DNA of 64,000 nucleotides from Martinezella lusitana (GCF_014207095.1 NZ_JACHBG010000004.1:248001-312000), one strand, 5' to 3'; positions 18,284 to 26,730 are shown, numbered from the stretch's first letter. Notes: generated by a model not told the origin, from the sequence alone. Made by a program: numbers and translations.

Positions 18284-18876
18284 GTGCGGTCGACGAGCTT
18301 ATGGTTGCGTTTCATGGTTATCTCCTGTCGCGCAGCGACCTGACGCTGAAGCATTTCATCGAGGGTTTCGACTGGTCGATGGAGCAGCGGCCGCTTGCCT
18401 CGCATGATCTGCCTGTCGTCCGCAGTCTTCGCGAGATCCACCGGGCAGGGAACGGAGCGGAAGGGGCATTATTCCATCGGCTCTTGCAGGCGGCTGATAC
18501 GCTTCATTGGGCTCAGACCTACAGCATCACCGATTTCGGCAGCGACTTCCTGCAGAGATACGGCTGGGTCGAGCTCTTCGGCACACGCGGGCATTTCGCA
18601 AGTGCGGAGATGGCCGGCGGCTTTCTCTTGCTCGGCCCTGGTGTGCACTATCCCGACCATCATCATACGGCAGAGGAAATCTACATCCCGCTGACCGATG
18701 GCTCCCTGTGGAGCAAGGATGGTCAGCCATTCCTGCCGCACTGGTCAGGCGGGATCATCCATCACCCTTCGAATATTCGCCATGCCATGCGGACGGAAGA
18801 CGAGCCGCTTGTCGCGCTCTATCTTTGGCGCGGCGGCCCACTGGCGCAAAAATCAATCATATCCGGGAGACTATAA
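18280..18876 (+). CDS. Cupin protein resembling DMSP lyases, coupled to cobN
   Basis: 198 residues from a GTG at 18280 that overlaps the cobN stop (GTGA) and has AGAGG upstream. The C-terminal half is a cupin: YPDHHHTAEEIYIPLTDG gives the two His, Glu and Tyr metal ligands of motif 1, and HHPSNIRHAMRT supplies the motif 2 histidine. The all-alpha N-terminal part plus this cupin fits the dimethylsulfoniopropionate lyase-like family (DddL/DddQ type), but activity on DMSP is not shown and its place between cobN and cobO suggests a B12-related or unrelated role. Its stop overlaps the cobO start by one base (TAATG). Confidence 0.7.
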   Translation: MSAVDELMVAFHGYLLSRSDLTLKHFIEGFDWSMEQRPLASHDLPVVRSLREIHRAGNGAEGALFHRLLQAADTLHWAQTYSITDFGSDFLQRYGWVELFGTRGHFASAEMAGGFLLLGPGVHYPDHHHTAEEIYIPLTDGSLWSKDGQPFLPHWSGGIIHHPSNIRHAMRTEDEPLVALYLWRGGPLAQKSIISGRL

Positions 18877-19520
18877 TGAGTGACGAACTGGCCGAAACCG
18901 GCGCGGAAGCACCGAGGAACGACGACGCGCGTCATGCCGACAAGATGGCCAAGAAGAAGGCTGCGCGCGACAAGATCATGGCGACCAAGACCGATGAGAA
19001 GGGCTTGATCATCGTCCATACCGGCAAGGGCAAGGGAAAATCATCTTCCGCTTTCGGCATGATCTTTCGTCACATCGCCCATGGCAAGCCGAGCGCCGTC
19101 GTGCAATTCATCAAGGGCGCCATGTGGACCGGCGAGCGCGACCTGATCGAGAAGCACTTCTCCGATCTCTGCCAGTTCCATACGATGGGCGAGGGTTTCA
19201 CCTGGGAGACGCAGGATCGTGCCCGCGACGTCGCGGCTGCCTCTGCCGCCTGGGAAAAGGCCAAGGAACTGATCCGCGACGAGCGGAATTCCATGGTCCT
19301 GCTCGATGAGATCAACATCGCGCTTCGCTACGACTATCTCGATATCAACGAGGTGCTGGAATTCCTCAAGAATGAAAAGCCCTATATGACGCATGTGGTC
19401 TTGACGGGTCGCAACGCCAAGGAAGAGCTGATCGAGATTGCCGATCTCGTCACCGAGATGGAACTGATCAAGCATCCTTTCCGCTCGGGCATCAAGGGCC
19501 AGCCGGGCGTCGAATTCTGA
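18876..19520 (+). CDS. cobO: Cob(I)yrinic acid a,c-diamide adenosyltransferase
   Basis: Also called CobA/BtuR. It transfers the 5'-deoxyadenosyl group of ATP to Co(I) corrinoids. The 214-residue protein has a charged N-terminal helix (residues 1-40), the unusual P-loop HTGKGKGKSS (about 48-57), QFIKGAMWTGE and the Walker B LLDEINIALRY. The start at 18876 overlaps the cupin stop, and GGGAGA lies upstream. It is the last gene of the riboswitch operon, and its end is only 15 bases from the convergent regulator gene. Confidence 0.95.
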   Translation: MSDELAETGAEAPRNDDARHADKMAKKKAARDKIMATKTDEKGLIIVHTGKGKGKSSSAFGMIFRHIAHGKPSAVVQFIKGAMWTGERDLIEKHFSDLCQFHTMGEGFTWETQDRARDVAAASAAWEKAKELIRDERNSMVLLDEINIALRYDYLDINEVLEFLKNEKPYMTHVVLTGRNAKEELIEIADLVTEMELIKHPFRSGIKGQPGVEF

Positions 19521-19535
19521 TCGTAGGCCGGGCTT

Positions 19536-20339
19536 TCAGCGGCTCGGCAGCATCGTCCTTAGCGCTTCGGCCGTCTGCGGGTTTGCGGGGAAGAAGGATT
19601 CAATCGCGAGTTCCGACAGCGTCACGTCGACGGGCGTTCCGAAGACTGTCGTCGTCGAGAGGAAAGAAAGCTGTCCCGCTCCGGTGATAAGCTCAAGCGG
19701 CACCGCGATGCCTGCGAAGTCTCGCTCCGGGGTGTTTGATCGATGCGCCGCCGGTGCTGGGTAGGCGGACAATTCCTCCAGCAGTTTGGTCAGCTCCGGG
19801 TCACCCGTGGCGGCGATCTGCTGACGCAGGCGTTCCAGCAGATGCGCCCGCCATTCGAAGAGATTGGCGATTCTAGGCGCAAGGCCTTGCGGATGCAGGC
19901 TGAGCCGAAGGACGTTGATCGGCCCCTCGGTCAGCGAGGTATCGACGACGCCGGCAAGCAGCGGCGAGACGGCAGCATTGGCCGCGACCAGAGTCCAGTG
20001 CCGGTCGACTGCGAGGGCGGGGAAGGGCTCGTGCCCCTTCAGAATGAGGTCGATCGCTTGCCGCGCCGGAGCGAGGGCAGGATCGTCCAGCTTGCGTTCG
20101 CGAAAAACCGGGGCGAACCCCGCCGCAAGAAGCATCGGGTTGCGCTCGCGTAAGGGGATGCCCAACCTTTCTGCGAGATGCATCAGCATTTCGCGGCTTG
20201 GAAGCGAGCGCCCGCTCTCGATGAAGCTTAGATGTCGCTGCGAGATATCGGCTTCAAGGGCGAACTCGAGCTGGCTCAGGCGGCGTCGCCGCCGCCATTC
20301 GCGCAGATGATCGCCGAGAGAGCGGGCAGGGCTCATCAT
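19536..20339 (-). CDS. XRE-family transcriptional regulator with MmyB-like ligand domain
   Basis: 267 residues. Residues 8-65 form a Cro/C1-type helix-turn-helix (RRLSQLEFALEADISQRHLSFIESGRSLPS). The remainder (FPALAVDRHWTLVAANAAVSPLL, NVLRLSLHPQGLAPRIANL) is the PAS-like MmyB ligand-binding domain. Members of this group often bind fatty acids or other small hydrophobic ligands and regulate adjacent genes. It overlaps the upstream SnoaL-like gene by 4 bases (ATGA), so the two are one operon, and this regulator probably controls its own unit. The target is unknown. Confidence 0.8.
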   Translation of the reverse strand: MMSPARSLGDHLREWRRRRRLSQLEFALEADISQRHLSFIESGRSLPSREMLMHLAERLGIPLRERNPMLLAAGFAPVFRERKLDDPALAPARQAIDLILKGHEPFPALAVDRHWTLVAANAAVSPLLAGVVDTSLTEGPINVLRLSLHPQGLAPRIANLFEWRAHLLERLRQQIAATGDPELTKLLEELSAYPAPAAHRSNTPERDFAGIAVPLELITGAGQLSFLSTTTVFGTPVDVTLSELAIESFFPANPQTAEALRTMLPSR

Positions 20340-20701
20340 GCGGCGGCCGGTAACTGATCGATGAAGCCGTGAACCGACTTCAGCCGATCGCCTTCCAGGA
20401 TGGCAAAATCCGTGCCCTTGATCAGCGGCTCAGCATCGGCCGGACCGAAGCCCCAGGAGAAGCGGAGATTGTCGCCGTGACGATCACCATCCGTGATCAA
20501 GGTGAAGCGGAAGCCGGGGAAGCGGTCGTGAGCGGCAGTGACCAACGCATGGATCTGTTCCCGGTTGTCGGCACGCATCATCGGGTCGATATAGCTGCAG
20601 TTTTCCGTCCAGGCCTCGGCAATGAGCGCACGCCGGCGCTCGGCATCGGCCTCGTTCCAGATGGCGATATAGCGGTCGGCAATGGCGTTTACATCAGTCA
20701 T
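20336..20701 (-). CDS. SnoaL-like (NTF2 fold) protein
   Basis: 121 residues with the typical start of nuclear-transport-factor-2-like proteins (ADRYIAIWNEADAERRRALIAEAWTENCSYIDPMM), followed by the curved sheet segments (FRFTLITDGDRHGDNLRFSWGFG, GTDFAILEGDRLKSVHGFID). Related proteins are isomerases, cyclases or ligand carriers. No specific activity can be assigned. It is translationally coupled to the downstream XRE regulator, which may respond to its product or ligand. Confidence 0.7.
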   Translation of the reverse strand: MTDVNAIADRYIAIWNEADAERRRALIAEAWTENCSYIDPMMRADNREQIHALVTAAHDRFPGFRFTLITDGDRHGDNLRFSWGFGPADAEPLIKGTDFAILEGDRLKSVHGFIDQLPAAA

Positions 20702-20802
20702 CGGTCAACTCCTTTGGATCGCCTGAACCGTTCAGGCAGGGCGATCATCGGCGCGTACCGAAGCAGTATCAATTACGTCAGAGGTAATCAAAAGCCTGTT
20801 TC

Positions 20803-21588
20803 TTAGAGCCCAAGCCAGATGCGCACGGGATGGGCGGGATCCGCCAGAAGCTTGACGGCAAAGGCGATGCAGACGACGACCAGCAGCGGCTTGATCAGCT
20901 TTGCGCCGATGCGCATCGCAAGCCGCGAGCCGACCTGGGCGCCCAGAAACTGACCGACGCCCATGGTCAGTCCGACCTTCCAAAGAATAGCGCCGGAGAA
21001 GATGAAGACGATCAGGCTGCCGAGGTTCGAGCCGAAATTGAGCAGCTTCGTATGCGCGGTCGCTTTCAGCAGGCCGAAGCCGGCGAGCGTCACGAAAGCG
21101 AGCATCAAGAACGAGCCCGTACCTGGACCGAAGGCGCCGTCGTAGAAACCGATCAGGGGCACGAAGGTAATGCCAAAGAGCCACGCGCTCATGCGCCTGT
21201 GTTTTTCGACGTCGCCCAGATTGGGCTTTACGGCGAAATAGAGTGCGATTGCGATCAGCAGGAACGGCAGGAGGATACGCAGCACTTCACTTGGCATGAT
21301 CGTTGCCAGCATCGCGCCGAACATGCCGCCGATGACGGCCATCAGCGCCATGGGCAGTTGTTCGTGAAGGTGCACATGTCCCTGCCGCGCATAGGCGATG
21401 GTCGCCGAGGCGGAGCCGAAGATCGATTGCACCTTGTTGGTGCCGAGCGTCTGCAGCGGCGGTATGCCTGCGAGCAACATGGCCGGCACGGTCACCAACC
21501 CGCCGCCGCCCGCGATAGAGTCGACGAAACCGGCAAAGAAAGCGGTGGCAAAGAGCAGAAACAGGATCTGAAGCGTGATGTCGTGCAA
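20803..21588 (-). CDS. TSUP-family membrane permease (YfcA-like)
   Basis: 261-residue inner-membrane protein with about eight hydrophobic segments. AGFVDSIAGGGGLVTVPAMLLAGIPPLQTLGTNKVQS is the first TSUP repeat, and GFYDGAFGPGTGSFLMLAFVTLAGFGLLKATAHTKLLNFGSNLGSL is the second; both are diagnostic. Such proteins export sulfite, sulfonates or similar anions (family knowledge). The start is a TTG at 21588 by family length, because no ATG is available and ribosome sites are weak; a TTG at 21672 would be longer. It is divergent from cobE, with a 149-base promoter region between them. Confidence 0.8.
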   Translation of the reverse strand: MHDITLQILFLLFATAFFAGFVDSIAGGGGLVTVPAMLLAGIPPLQTLGTNKVQSIFGSASATIAYARQGHVHLHEQLPMALMAVIGGMFGAMLATIMPSEVLRILLPFLLIAIALYFAVKPNLGDVEKHRRMSAWLFGITFVPLIGFYDGAFGPGTGSFLMLAFVTLAGFGLLKATAHTKLLNFGSNLGSLIVFIFSGAILWKVGLTMGVGQFLGAQVGSRLAMRIGAKLIKPLLVVVCIAFAVKLLADPAHPVRIWLGL

Positions 21589-21737
21589 GGCTGGAACTCT
21601 GAGGCTAGAAATCAAGGGCCTTCTCGCACTCCCGCAGCGCCGTGGCAATCGCCCGCAGGACACAGCCGTCAAAATTGACGGGCCGCGATACGGTGGCTAC
21701 AGCTATCGGCGTCCGCCGCCGTCACCGGGGAGTGAAT

Positions 21738-22142
21738 ATGACGACATATGCCAATTCCACCCGCAACTACTTTCTCGGCCTGGGCTGTGAGCGTGGCACG
21801 GACTGGAATGAGGTCTGTGCGCTTGTGGAGCAGGCCTTGGGGGAGGTTGGTATCGGCAGCGAGCAGCTTCTGGCGGTCGTCTCGATCGATACGCGCATGG
21901 ACGAGCCGGCCATCCTAGAGGTCGCCACCCATTTTCGTCTGCCTGTACGCTTCTTCAAGGCGGCCGCGCTTGAGCAGGAAACGCCTCGCCTTAAGAATCC
22001 GTCCGAACTTGTCTTCGCCCATGTCGGTTGCCATGGCGTTGCGGAAGCGGCGGCTTTGGCGGCGGCCGGCCCCGATGCGGAACTCGTGCTTCCCAAGATG
22101 AAGTCAGGCTCTGCCACCGTGGCAATCGCGAGGATCGCATAG
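21738..22142 (+). CDS. cobE: Cobalamin biosynthesis protein CobE (CbiG C-terminal domain type)
   Basis: 134-residue protein starting at 21738 with GGGGAG upstream. The sequence (YFLGLGCERGTDWNEVCALVEQAL, VVSIDTRMDEPAILEVATHFRLPVRFF, then VAEAAALAAAG) matches the short CobE/CbiG-C fold, which in aerobic producers is proposed to help ring contraction or hydroxylate corrin precursors; its exact role is unsettled. In many relatives it sits beside cobA; here a nucleoside hydrolase gene lies between. It is divergent from the TSUP permease gene. Confidence 0.85.
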   Translation: MTTYANSTRNYFLGLGCERGTDWNEVCALVEQALGEVGIGSEQLLAVVSIDTRMDEPAILEVATHFRLPVRFFKAAALEQETPRLKNPSELVFAHVGCHGVAEAAALAAAGPDAELVLPKMKSGSATVAIARIA

Positions 22143-22303
22143 GCACCGCAATCGCCCGATGTTCTCAGAATTGATCCGCGCTTCGTCACGGCAACGTTTC
22201 GCCATCGGCGGAACTCGTGTATTCCACTAGTTCAAGCATGATCCGCGACGGGAGGAAATTTCCGGAAGATCAAGCTTATTCAGCATATTGGCAAGGAAAA
22301 ATC

Positions 22304-23263
22304 ATGCACAAGGTCATTTATGATACGGATCCGGGCGTCGATGACGCCATGGCGCTTCTCTTCCTGCATCGTCACCCGAATATCGACCTTCTGGGCGTGA
22401 CGACGGTTTTCGGCAACGCCTCCGTAGATACGACGACGCGCAACGCGCTGTTTCTGAAGCGCGAGTGGAATATTCCGTGCCCGGTGGCACGCGGCGCGAG
22501 CGTCACTTTCGATCCCTCGCGGCAGGAGCGCCCTTGGCCGACGATGGTTCATGGCCACAATGGCCTCGGCGATATCGCTGTGCCCGAAACGATCGACCTG
22601 CCGACCGATCCGCGGCCGGCCTATCAGTTCATCATCGATACCGTTCGTGCCAATCCGGGCGAGGTGACCCTCGTCGCTGTCGGCCGCATGACTAATCTAG
22701 CCCTGGCGGTAAAGCACGACCCGGAGATCGCTTCGCTCGTGAAGGGCGTCGTGATCATGGGCGGCAACTTCTATGTGCCGGGCAACGTATCCCCGGTCGC
22801 GGAGGCCAATATCCACGGTGATCCGGAAGCTGCCGATTTCGTCGTCAAGGCGCCTTGGAAAGTTGTCGTTGTTGGTCTCGACGTTACGTCTGTGACGACG
22901 ATGAGCCGCAGCTACCTTACCGATATGGCCAAGGAGGGCGGTCCATCCGTGCAGTTGCTGGCGGACCTGTCGCAGTCCTATATCGATTTCTACAAGCATG
23001 CGGTCGAAGACGGCATGATGGTTCATGACAGCTGCGCCTGCGTCTATGTGGTAGCACCCGAGCTGTTCGACACGATCGAGGGATCGATGCGCGTCGTGTG
23101 CGGCGGCATCGCCGATGGCCAGACGATCATCAAGCCGGACGGCCGACGCTTTCCGCCGGGCGATTGGGACCATCTGCCGAGCCAGATCGCCTGCACGGGC
23201 ATTCGTTCGCAGCAGGTTCTCGACCTGATCCGCGACGTGATCCTGGGCAAGGTCAAGCACTGA
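22304..23263 (+). CDS. Inosine-uridine preferring nucleoside hydrolase
   Basis: 319-residue cytosolic N-ribohydrolase that splits purine or pyrimidine nucleosides into base and ribose. The N-terminal DTDPGVDDA (residues 7-15) is the calcium and ribose binding signature, and VTLVAVGRMTNLALA, GVVIMGGNF and PEAADFV complete the family pattern. The start at 22304 follows AAGGAAAA; longer starts have no ribosome site. It is placed between cobE and cobA, followed by its own terminator-like hairpin, so it appears to be an independent unit inside the cob region. Confidence 0.9.
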   Translation: MHKVIYDTDPGVDDAMALLFLHRHPNIDLLGVTTVFGNASVDTTTRNALFLKREWNIPCPVARGASVTFDPSRQERPWPTMVHGHNGLGDIAVPETIDLPTDPRPAYQFIIDTVRANPGEVTLVAVGRMTNLALAVKHDPEIASLVKGVVIMGGNFYVPGNVSPVAEANIHGDPEAADFVVKAPWKVVVVGLDVTSVTTMSRSYLTDMAKEGGPSVQLLADLSQSYIDFYKHAVEDGMMVHDSCACVYVVAPELFDTIEGSMRVVCGGIADGQTIIKPDGRRFPPGDWDHLPSQIACTGIRSQQVLDLIRDVILGKVKH

Positions 23264-23270
23264 GCTTAAA

Positions 23271-23307
23271 GCGAGAAGGGCGATCCAGCCCTCCTCGCAC
23301 CCCATTT
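23271..23307 (+). terminator. Hairpin terminator after the nucleoside hydrolase gene
   Basis: Stem GCGAG/CTCGC (23271-23275 with 23294-23298) plus AGGGC/GCCCT (23277-23281 with 23288-23292), with one A-C mismatch and a GATCCA loop, followed by ACCCCATTTT. It starts 8 bases after the stop codon. Confidence 0.6.
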
Positions 23308-23351
23308 TCGCCAAGCGGCCGACCTGCCAGCCTGGCCCGTGGCCGGTCGAA

Positions 23352-23376
23352 TTTCCGAACAGATCGAATTCGGAAA
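23352..23376. promoter_or_regulatory. Inverted repeat upstream of cobA
   Basis: TTTCCGAA (23352-23359) and TTCGGAAA (23369-23376) form 8-bp arms around 9 bases, about 98 bases before the cobA start. It could be an operator, a fragment of an intergenic repeat, or a leader hairpin. The rest of 23308-23473 shows nothing else I can name, and no cobalamin riboswitch is present here. Confidence 0.3.
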
Positions 23377-23473
23377 ATCGCAAAACCGAGCAGGACGCCA
23401 TTCGCGTTGCCGTCGCTGCCTTATCCCGTTCTCAACGTTGCAATTTCGGCCATGCGGGCATAGGACAGGTGGG

Positions 23474-24322
23474 ATGAGCGATACCCTATTTTCCAATCTG
23501 CCGGCGCTGGAGCCGGGCACCGTCTGGCTTGTAGGCGCCGGGCCGGGAGATGCAGGGCTGCTGACCCTCCTGGCCGCCAAGGGGCTGGCCGAGGCGGATA
23601 TCGTCGTGCATGACGCCCTCGTGAACGACGATTGCTTGAAGCTCGCCCGGCCAGGGGCCGTGTTCGAATATGCCGGCAAGCGCGGCGGCAAACCGTCGGC
23701 CAAGCAGCGGGATATTTCCCTGCGCCTCGTGGAGCTTGCTCGCGCCGGCAAGCGCGTTCTCAGGCTGAAGGGCGGCGATCCCTTCGTATTCGGACGCGGT
23801 GGCGAAGAGGCCCTGACGCTGGTCGAGCATGGCATTCCTTTCCGCATCGTTCCCGGCGTCACGGCCGGCATCGGCGGCCTTGCCTATGCCGGCATTCCCG
23901 TTACGCATCGCGACGTCAATCATGCCGTGACCTTCCTAACCGGTCATGATTCGTCGGGCCTCGTGCCCGACGCGATCAACTGGGATGCGATCGGCAGGGG
24001 ATCGCCCGTTATCGTTATGTATATGGCGATGAAGCATATCGCCCAGATCAGCGCCAATCTTATTGCGGCGGGCCGTTCGCCGGACGAGCCGGTCGCATTC
24101 GTCTGTGGCGCGGCGACCTCGTCGCAGCAGGTACTGGAGACGACGCTCGGCCGGGCGACGGCTGATGTCGAAGCCTCCGGTTTGGAGCCTCCCGCCATCG
24201 TCGTCGTCGGCGAGGTCGTGAAATTGCGGCCCTCCCTCGACTGGCTTGGTGCTCTTTCCGGCCGCAAGCTTCTGCCTGCGACGGAGGTGCGGGCAGGAAA
24301 CGGCCATAAGGTGTCGGCATGA
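23474..24322 (+). CDS. cobA: Uroporphyrinogen-III C-methyltransferase (SUMT)
   Basis: Adds methyl groups at C2 and C7 of uroporphyrinogen III to give precorrin-2, the entry to the corrin pathway. The 282-residue protein has the P-loop-like VGAGPGDAGLLTLLAAKGL, then VLRLKGGDPFVFGRGGEEA, VPGVTAGIGGLAYAGIPVTHR and the VIVMYMA segment, all diagnostic of CysG-A/CobA. The start at 23474 follows GACAGGTGGG; an in-frame start at 23339 adds a non-homologous extension. It opens the cobA-cobB-cobC run and overlaps cobB by 4 bases. Confidence 0.93.
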   Translation: MSDTLFSNLPALEPGTVWLVGAGPGDAGLLTLLAAKGLAEADIVVHDALVNDDCLKLARPGAVFEYAGKRGGKPSAKQRDISLRLVELARAGKRVLRLKGGDPFVFGRGGEEALTLVEHGIPFRIVPGVTAGIGGLAYAGIPVTHRDVNHAVTFLTGHDSSGLVPDAINWDAIGRGSPVIVMYMAMKHIAQISANLIAAGRSPDEPVAFVCGAATSSQQVLETTLGRATADVEASGLEPPAIVVVGEVVKLRPSLDWLGALSGRKLLPATEVRAGNGHKVSA

Positions 24323-25626
24323 GCGGTCTGATGATAGCTGCGCCGGCATCGGGTTCCGGCAAAACGACATTCACGCTTGGCCTCCTGCGGGCGCTCCGGC
24401 GGAAAGGTGTCGCTGTCGCATCGGGCAAGGCTGGCCCGGACTACATCGATCCGGCCTTTCACGCGGCTGCCGCCGGTTCGCCCTGTCTCAATTTCGATCC
24501 CTGGGCCATGCGCGCCGAATTGATTTCAGCGAATTCGGCGCTTCATCGCGCCGGCGGCCGATTGCTCGTGATCGAGGCTATGATGGGATTGTTCGACGGC
24601 GCTGCCGACGGTTCCGGTACGCCTGCGGATCTCGCGATGCTGCTTAACCTGCCCGTCGTGCTCGTCGTTGATGTCTCGCGCATGTCGCAGTCGGTTGCTG
24701 CCGTCGTCAGCGGCTTCGCCAATTTCCGCGCCGATATCCGTATTGCAGGCGTCGTTCTCAATCGTGTCGCCAGCGAGAGACATGAGGGGATGCTGCGTCG
24801 GGCGCTGGAAGCGATGCGGATGCCCGTTTTCGGCGCTATCGGCAACGACAAGGGCTTGACGCTGCCCGAGAGGCATCTCGGACTGGTGCAGGCGGGGGAA
24901 CACATCGCGCTGGAGCATTTCATTGATTCGGCCGCCGACATCGTATCCAAAGCCTGCAATATCGAGATGCTGCTCCGGGCTAGCCAACAGAATATCGTGC
25001 GCCCGTCTGCTGCCAACATCGCGCGGCTCATGCCGCTTGGGCAGCGGATCGCGGTGGCGCGCGATATAGCGTTCGCATTCTGCTATGAGCATATGCTGCT
25101 GGGCTGGCGGCGGCGCGGTGCTGAGATTTCCTTCTTTTCCCCCTTGGCCGACGAGGCGCCTGCGGCCGATGCAGATGCAGTCTATCTGCCGGGCGGTTAT
25201 CCTGAACTGCATGCGGGAAAGCTTGCAAGCGCCCATCAGTTCCAGGCGGGGATCAGGGATGCGGCGGCGCGCGGGGCCAAAATCTACGGCGAATGCGGAG
25301 GCTACATGGTGCTCGGCGAGGGGCTCGTGGATGCGGCGGGAACCCGTCACGCCATGCTCGGCCTGCTGCCGGTCGTCACGAGTTACGAGACGCGCCAGCG
25401 GCATCTGGGATATCGGCGCTTGATGCCACTTGCCGGCTCTTTTTTCGAAAAGCCGATGACGGCACATGAGTTTCACTACTCGACCATCGTTTCGGAAGGC
25501 GATGCGGATCGCCTGTTTGCCGCCAAAGATGCGCTTGGCGCCGATCTGGCAGCGGCCGGCCTGCAGCGTGCCAATGTTGCCGGTTCCTATATGCATCTGA
25601 TCGATCTGTCCGGTGATACGCAATGA
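24319..25626 (+). CDS. cobB: Cobyrinate (hydrogenobyrinate) a,c-diamide synthase
   Basis: 435-residue amidotransferase that amidates the a and c side chains of hydrogenobyrinic acid before cobalt insertion. The ATP domain begins MIAAPASGSGKTTFTLGLLRAL with the Walker-type GSGKTT, followed by KAGPDYIDPAFHAAA. The C-terminal glutaminase-like domain has IYGECGGYMVLGEGL with the nucleophile Cys and HEFHYS. The start overlaps cobA (ATGA), and the end overlaps cobC the same way. In the aerobic pathway this acts just upstream of CobN. Confidence 0.95.
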   Translation: MSGLMIAAPASGSGKTTFTLGLLRALRRKGVAVASGKAGPDYIDPAFHAAAAGSPCLNFDPWAMRAELISANSALHRAGGRLLVIEAMMGLFDGAADGSGTPADLAMLLNLPVVLVVDVSRMSQSVAAVVSGFANFRADIRIAGVVLNRVASERHEGMLRRALEAMRMPVFGAIGNDKGLTLPERHLGLVQAGEHIALEHFIDSAADIVSKACNIEMLLRASQQNIVRPSAANIARLMPLGQRIAVARDIAFAFCYEHMLLGWRRRGAEISFFSPLADEAPAADADAVYLPGGYPELHAGKLASAHQFQAGIRDAAARGAKIYGECGGYMVLGEGLVDAAGTRHAMLGLLPVVTSYETRQRHLGYRRLMPLAGSFFEKPMTAHEFHYSTIVSEGDADRLFAAKDALGADLAAAGLQRANVAGSYMHLIDLSGDTQ

Positions 25627-26642
25627 TGGGCAAGATCGTACATGGCGGCGGCATCACTGCCGCGGCGCGTCAATATGGCGGCCGGCCGGAAGATTGGCTG
25701 GATCTGTCAACTGGTATCAATCCTAACCCGGTTGCTTTGCCGGAAGTGCCCGTTTCGGCCTGGCATCGGCTGCCAGACCAGCATCTTCAGGAGCGGACGC
25801 GCGAGGCGGCGAGAGGATATTATCGCAGCGGCGATATCCTGCCCTTGCCCGTTCCCGGCACGCAATCGGTCATCCAGTTGCTTCCAAGGCTGGTGCCGGG
25901 TGGAAGCGTCGCCATCCTGTCGCCGACCTATGGCGAATATGCCCGCGCTTTCACGCTCGCAAACCAGAAGGTGCGTCAGCTTTCGACGATGGACGATCTG
26001 ACCGAGGACGATAGGCTCGTCGTCGTCGTCAATCCCAACAATCCGGACGGGCGGCGGCTTTCAATCGGTCAGTTGCGCGATTTGCACGAGAGGCAATATA
26101 GGCGCGGCGGCCTTCTATTGGTTGACGAGGCGTTCGGCGATGTCGAGCCGGAGGCCAGTATCGCGCCATACGCGGCGTCCATGCCCGGCCTCATCATCTT
26201 CCGCTCGTTCGGCAAGTTCTTCGGCATGGCCGGCTTGCGGCTCGGCTTCGTCATCGCCCAGGCTTCGGTCATAGCGCGCTTCGAGGATTGGCTTGGCCCC
26301 TGGGCGGTATCCGGGCCGGCGCTGTCGATCGCGGCATCCCTTATGAACGGTGATACGGGCGCCATTCGCCGACGCATTCTCGATCGGCATTTCGCGCTGG
26401 AAACGATTCTTCGCCGCGGCGGCCTATCCGTCGCGGGCGGCACGGCACTGTTCGCGCTGGTTGCCGACGACCATGCGGAAGACATATATACGCATCTCTG
26501 CCGCCATCACATTCTTGTCCGCAAGTTCGATTATGCGCGCAATTGGCTGCGCTTCGGCCTTGCTCCGGATGAGGAAGGTGATCGAAGACTCGCCGGGGTA
26601 CTGGAGTCAGATGATTTTAGGTCTGTTCGGCCTAAAATCTGA
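25623..26642 (+). CDS. cobC: L-threonine-O-3-phosphate decarboxylase / CobC aminotransferase-like enzyme
   Basis: 339-residue PLP-dependent fold type I protein that supplies (R)-1-amino-2-propanol phosphate for CobD. Visible motifs are LSTGINPNP, VVVNPNNPDGRR, LLVDEAFGD and the PLP lysine in FRSFGKFFGMAGLRLGF. The start overlaps the cobB stop; either ATG of the pair at 25623/25626 is possible. The C-terminal codons (about 26613-26642, ending SVRPKI) are encoded by an inverted repeat that continues into an intergenic palindromic element, so the natural C-terminus may have been replaced by repeat sequence. Confidence 0.92.
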   Translation: MMGKIVHGGGITAAARQYGGRPEDWLDLSTGINPNPVALPEVPVSAWHRLPDQHLQERTREAARGYYRSGDILPLPVPGTQSVIQLLPRLVPGGSVAILSPTYGEYARAFTLANQKVRQLSTMDDLTEDDRLVVVVNPNNPDGRRLSIGQLRDLHERQYRRGGLLLVDEAFGDVEPEASIAPYAASMPGLIIFRSFGKFFGMAGLRLGFVIAQASVIARFEDWLGPWAVSGPALSIAASLMNGDTGAIRRRILDRHFALETILRRGGLSVAGGTALFALVADDHAEDIYTHLCRHHILVRKFDYARNWLRFGLAPDEEGDRRLAGVLESDDFRSVRPKI

Positions 26643-26715
26643 ATCCGCTCCAGAAAAAAGTAAGTAGAGCATGATGTCGTCCGAAAACCGCTGACACTTT
26701 TCGGCATCATGCTCT
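26613..26715. repeat. Rhizobial-type palindromic intergenic repeat (RIME-like)
   Basis: There are two nested palindromes. The first has arms GATTTTAGG (26613-26621) and CCTAAAATC (26631-26639) and covers the cobC stop region. The second has perfect 11-bp outer arms (26666-26676 with 26705-26715) and 7-bp inner arms (26681-26687 with 26698-26704). I recognise this AGAGCATGATG...CCGAAAA type as a repeat common in Rhizobiales genomes. It separates cobC from cobD and may form a stable RNA structure within the operon transcript. Confidence 0.75.
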
Positions 26716-26730
26716 TGAGGATTATTCGAC

